Source of the DNA: Syntrophomonadaceae bacterium
GTDB taxonomy: Bacteria > Bacillota > Dethiobacteria > DTU022
Assembly (NCBI GenBank): GCA_007127255.1
Contig: SKZS01000091.1
Location: 1-7,112 of the forward strand
DNA length: 7,112 nucleotides
Reading direction: 5' to 3'
Positions within the stretch are counted from its first letter, which is position 1. Each line of letters starts with the position of its first letter. Under the pieces are notes generated by a model, which was not told the DNA's origin, did no database searches, and saw nothing but the letters and a program-made list of their open reading frames with translations. Made by a program: the position numbers and the translations under genes. This document shows, in pieces, positions 6,095 through 7,112 of this stretch.

Positions 6095-6226
6095 TGCAGA
6101 GATAGTTATCTGCGTAAATTAAGAATAGAAGGTTTTTCAGTAAGACAACTTGAAAGGTTAACAGGCATCAACAGGGGAGTATACAGAAAACATCAAAGGT
6201 TGTTGTCAACAACCCCGTCCCTCTGA
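6095..6226 (+). pseudogene. Y1 (IS200-like/RAYT) transposase C-terminal relic (right copy)
   Basis: A 43-codon open frame without a start, ending at a TGA (6224-6226). It reads CRDSYLRKLRIEGFSVRQL, continues ERLTGINRGVYRKHQRL and ends LSTTPSL. The helix-turn-helix-like stretch, of the form LR-x-L-R-x-E-G-x-S-x-RQ-x-ERLTGINRG, matches by eye the C-terminal tail of Y1 transposases common in anaerobic Firmicutes. The catalytic HUH motif and Tyr region are absent. It begins 20 bp after the sugar dehydrogenase stop and repeats, at about 83% identity and in the same orientation, the relic at 4647-4746. Confidence 0.65.
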
Positions 6227-6228
6227 CA
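6128..6228 (+). repeat. Direct repeat (right copy) of 4647-4746
   Basis: 101 bp aligned to the 100 bp at 4647-4746 with roughly 16 mismatches and one single-base gap. It ends with a perfect 17-bp odd palindrome, GGTTGTTGTCAACAACC (6198-6214), degraded by one base in the left copy. The two copies bracket the sugar dehydrogenase gene, about 1.48 kb apart. Confidence 0.85.
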
Positions 6229-6241
6229 TACCTCTGACATA
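6220..6241. repeat. 11-bp tandem duplication
   Basis: CCTCTGACATA occurs twice head to tail (6220-6230 and 6231-6241) at the right edge of the transposase relic. This could be replication slippage or a footprint of element excision or insertion. The rest of 6242-6275 holds only a weak CCCG/CGGG stem after the permease stop, not a convincing terminator. Confidence 0.8.
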
Positions 6242-6275
6242 AGGTTCAATTAACCCGGCAAAGGGCAGAACGGGC

Positions 6276-7112
6276 TTAAAAATCTTCTTCAGGAATTTCG
6301 CTTAAGGCTTTTATATCAATGCCTTTTTGCAGCAGGGTCCGCCGGCGCAGTTCGAAATAAATTATGCCCAGGACCAGCCAGAGCAGGAAAAGATAGCTTA
6401 GAAAACTGCCCACGGGCATGGACCATAGGTCAATGAGCAGGATGGCCATAACAAGAAGGGCAAAAACTGCCCCAACTAAAACCGCTGTTTTAAGCCAGGG
6501 CCCCTTTAACTTAAAATGGGCAGCCCGGTAGGCTTTGGGAGCGCGCTGCGGCAGGCGCAGGGCAGCACCGAGGACGGGCATGAAAACAATAATGCCCCCT
6601 ATTGAACCTAAAGCGGCAAATGCTTCAAGGTAACTTTCACCGAAAAGAAGAACAGATGAAGTAGAGACAATGTAAATAAATAATAAAAAACGATGAGGAG
6701 TTCTAAACCGCTCATTTATGCGGGCCAGGGAAGAGGGAAATATACCGTCAGCTGCCATCACCAGCAATGACTTCGTCCCCCACATAAAGCCGGCATTAAG
6801 TGTTGTTACTATGGCCAGAAGACCCCCGCCAAAAATGAAAAACGCCAGGCCGCCTTGATGCATGAATGCGGCCGCAGCCACCGCCAGGGGTTGGCCGGCG
6901 GTTTCTGTCCAGGGCAGCACTCCTACTGCGGTTACCGAAACAAACAAGTAGAGAATAGTAACCAGCGGAATAGAGACCATGAATGTTCTTGGTATTGTCC
7001 TGCCGGGATCTTTTATCTCGCCGCCAAGCTCGACAACGGCATTGGCCCCGAGGTGGGTAAAGGTAAGTATAGAAGCGGCAATTAAAAATCCGTAGGTGCC
7101 GCCCGGCAGCAG
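6276..7112 (-). CDS. APC-family amino acid permease, 5' part cut by window edge
   Basis: The frame is open from the right edge to the TAA at 6276, giving 278 C-terminal residues; the ATG at 6980 is internal and not the true start. Typical APC permeases are about 430-500 residues, so roughly the last 60% is present. The visible fragment begins in a membrane helix and contains FTHLGANAVVELGGEIKDPG, followed by RTIPRTF, the conserved APC segment after TM6. FMWGTKSLLVMAADGIFP then matches the family's TM8 and following loop. Several further hydrophobic helices follow, then a charged cytoplasmic tail (ELRRRTLLQKGIDIKALSEIPEEDF). Members import or exchange amino acids or amines across the cytoplasmic membrane, driven by ions or by exchange. 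The substrate cannot be told. It lies beyond the inserted sugar dehydrogenase block on the same strand as the GRE operon but is not contiguous with it. Confidence 0.9.
   Translation of the reverse strand: MLPGGTYGFLIAASILTFTHLGANAVVELGGEIKDPGRTIPRTFMVSIPLVTILYLFVSVTAVGVLPWTETAGQPLAVAAAAFMHQGGLAFFIFGGGLLAIVTTLNAGFMWGTKSLLVMAADGIFPSSLARINERFRTPHRFLLFIYIVSTSSVLLFGESYLEAFAALGSIGGIIVFMPVLGAALRLPQRAPKAYRAAHFKLKGPWLKTAVLVGAVFALLVMAILLIDLWSMPVGSFLSYLFLLWLVLGIIYFELRRRTLLQKGIDIKALSEIPEEDF

Overview
The window looks like a chromosomal stretch from a strict or facultative anaerobe, most likely a Firmicute of the Peptococcaceae / Desulfotomaculum-Pelotomaculum kind. This is inferred from purine-rich Shine-Dalgarno sites, an oxygen-sensitive glycyl radical enzyme with its activase, and HUH (Y1) transposase tails with GACAGG-type hairpin repeats. 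The genus cannot be fixed from the sequence alone.

Positions 1-4012 (minus strand) hold a three-gene operon read right to left: a small SCP2-like protein, a large glycyl radical enzyme (GRE) and its radical-SAM activating enzyme, which runs off the left edge. A good sigma-70-type promoter (TTGACA-17-TATCTT) and a strong ribosome binding site precede the SCP2-like gene. The GRE carries the thiyl Cys in a C-x-E context (Cys476/Glu478 in the longest reading), the glycyl radical loop (Gly827) and an unusual four-cysteine loop at residues 509-522. Its substrate cannot be assigned. The combination of a lipid-carrier-like protein and a Cys-loop GRE is the best candidate here for an undescribed system.

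Positions 4013-4135 hold three copies of a 23-bp REP-like hairpin, one of them inverted, directly upstream of the operon promoter. Positions 4193-4485 (minus) hold a small two-helix membrane protein preceded by an overlapping 37-codon frame that has a ribosome binding site but no standard start codon.

Positions 4628-6241 are an apparent insertion. A plus-strand PQQ-dependent sugar dehydrogenase with its own promoter sits between two directly repeated ~100-bp relics of a Y1 transposase C-terminus. The periplasmic, respiratory-type enzyme, its opposite orientation and the flanking relics suggest horizontal acquisition.

Positions 6276-7112 (minus) hold the C-terminal part of an APC-family amino acid permease that continues off the right edge.
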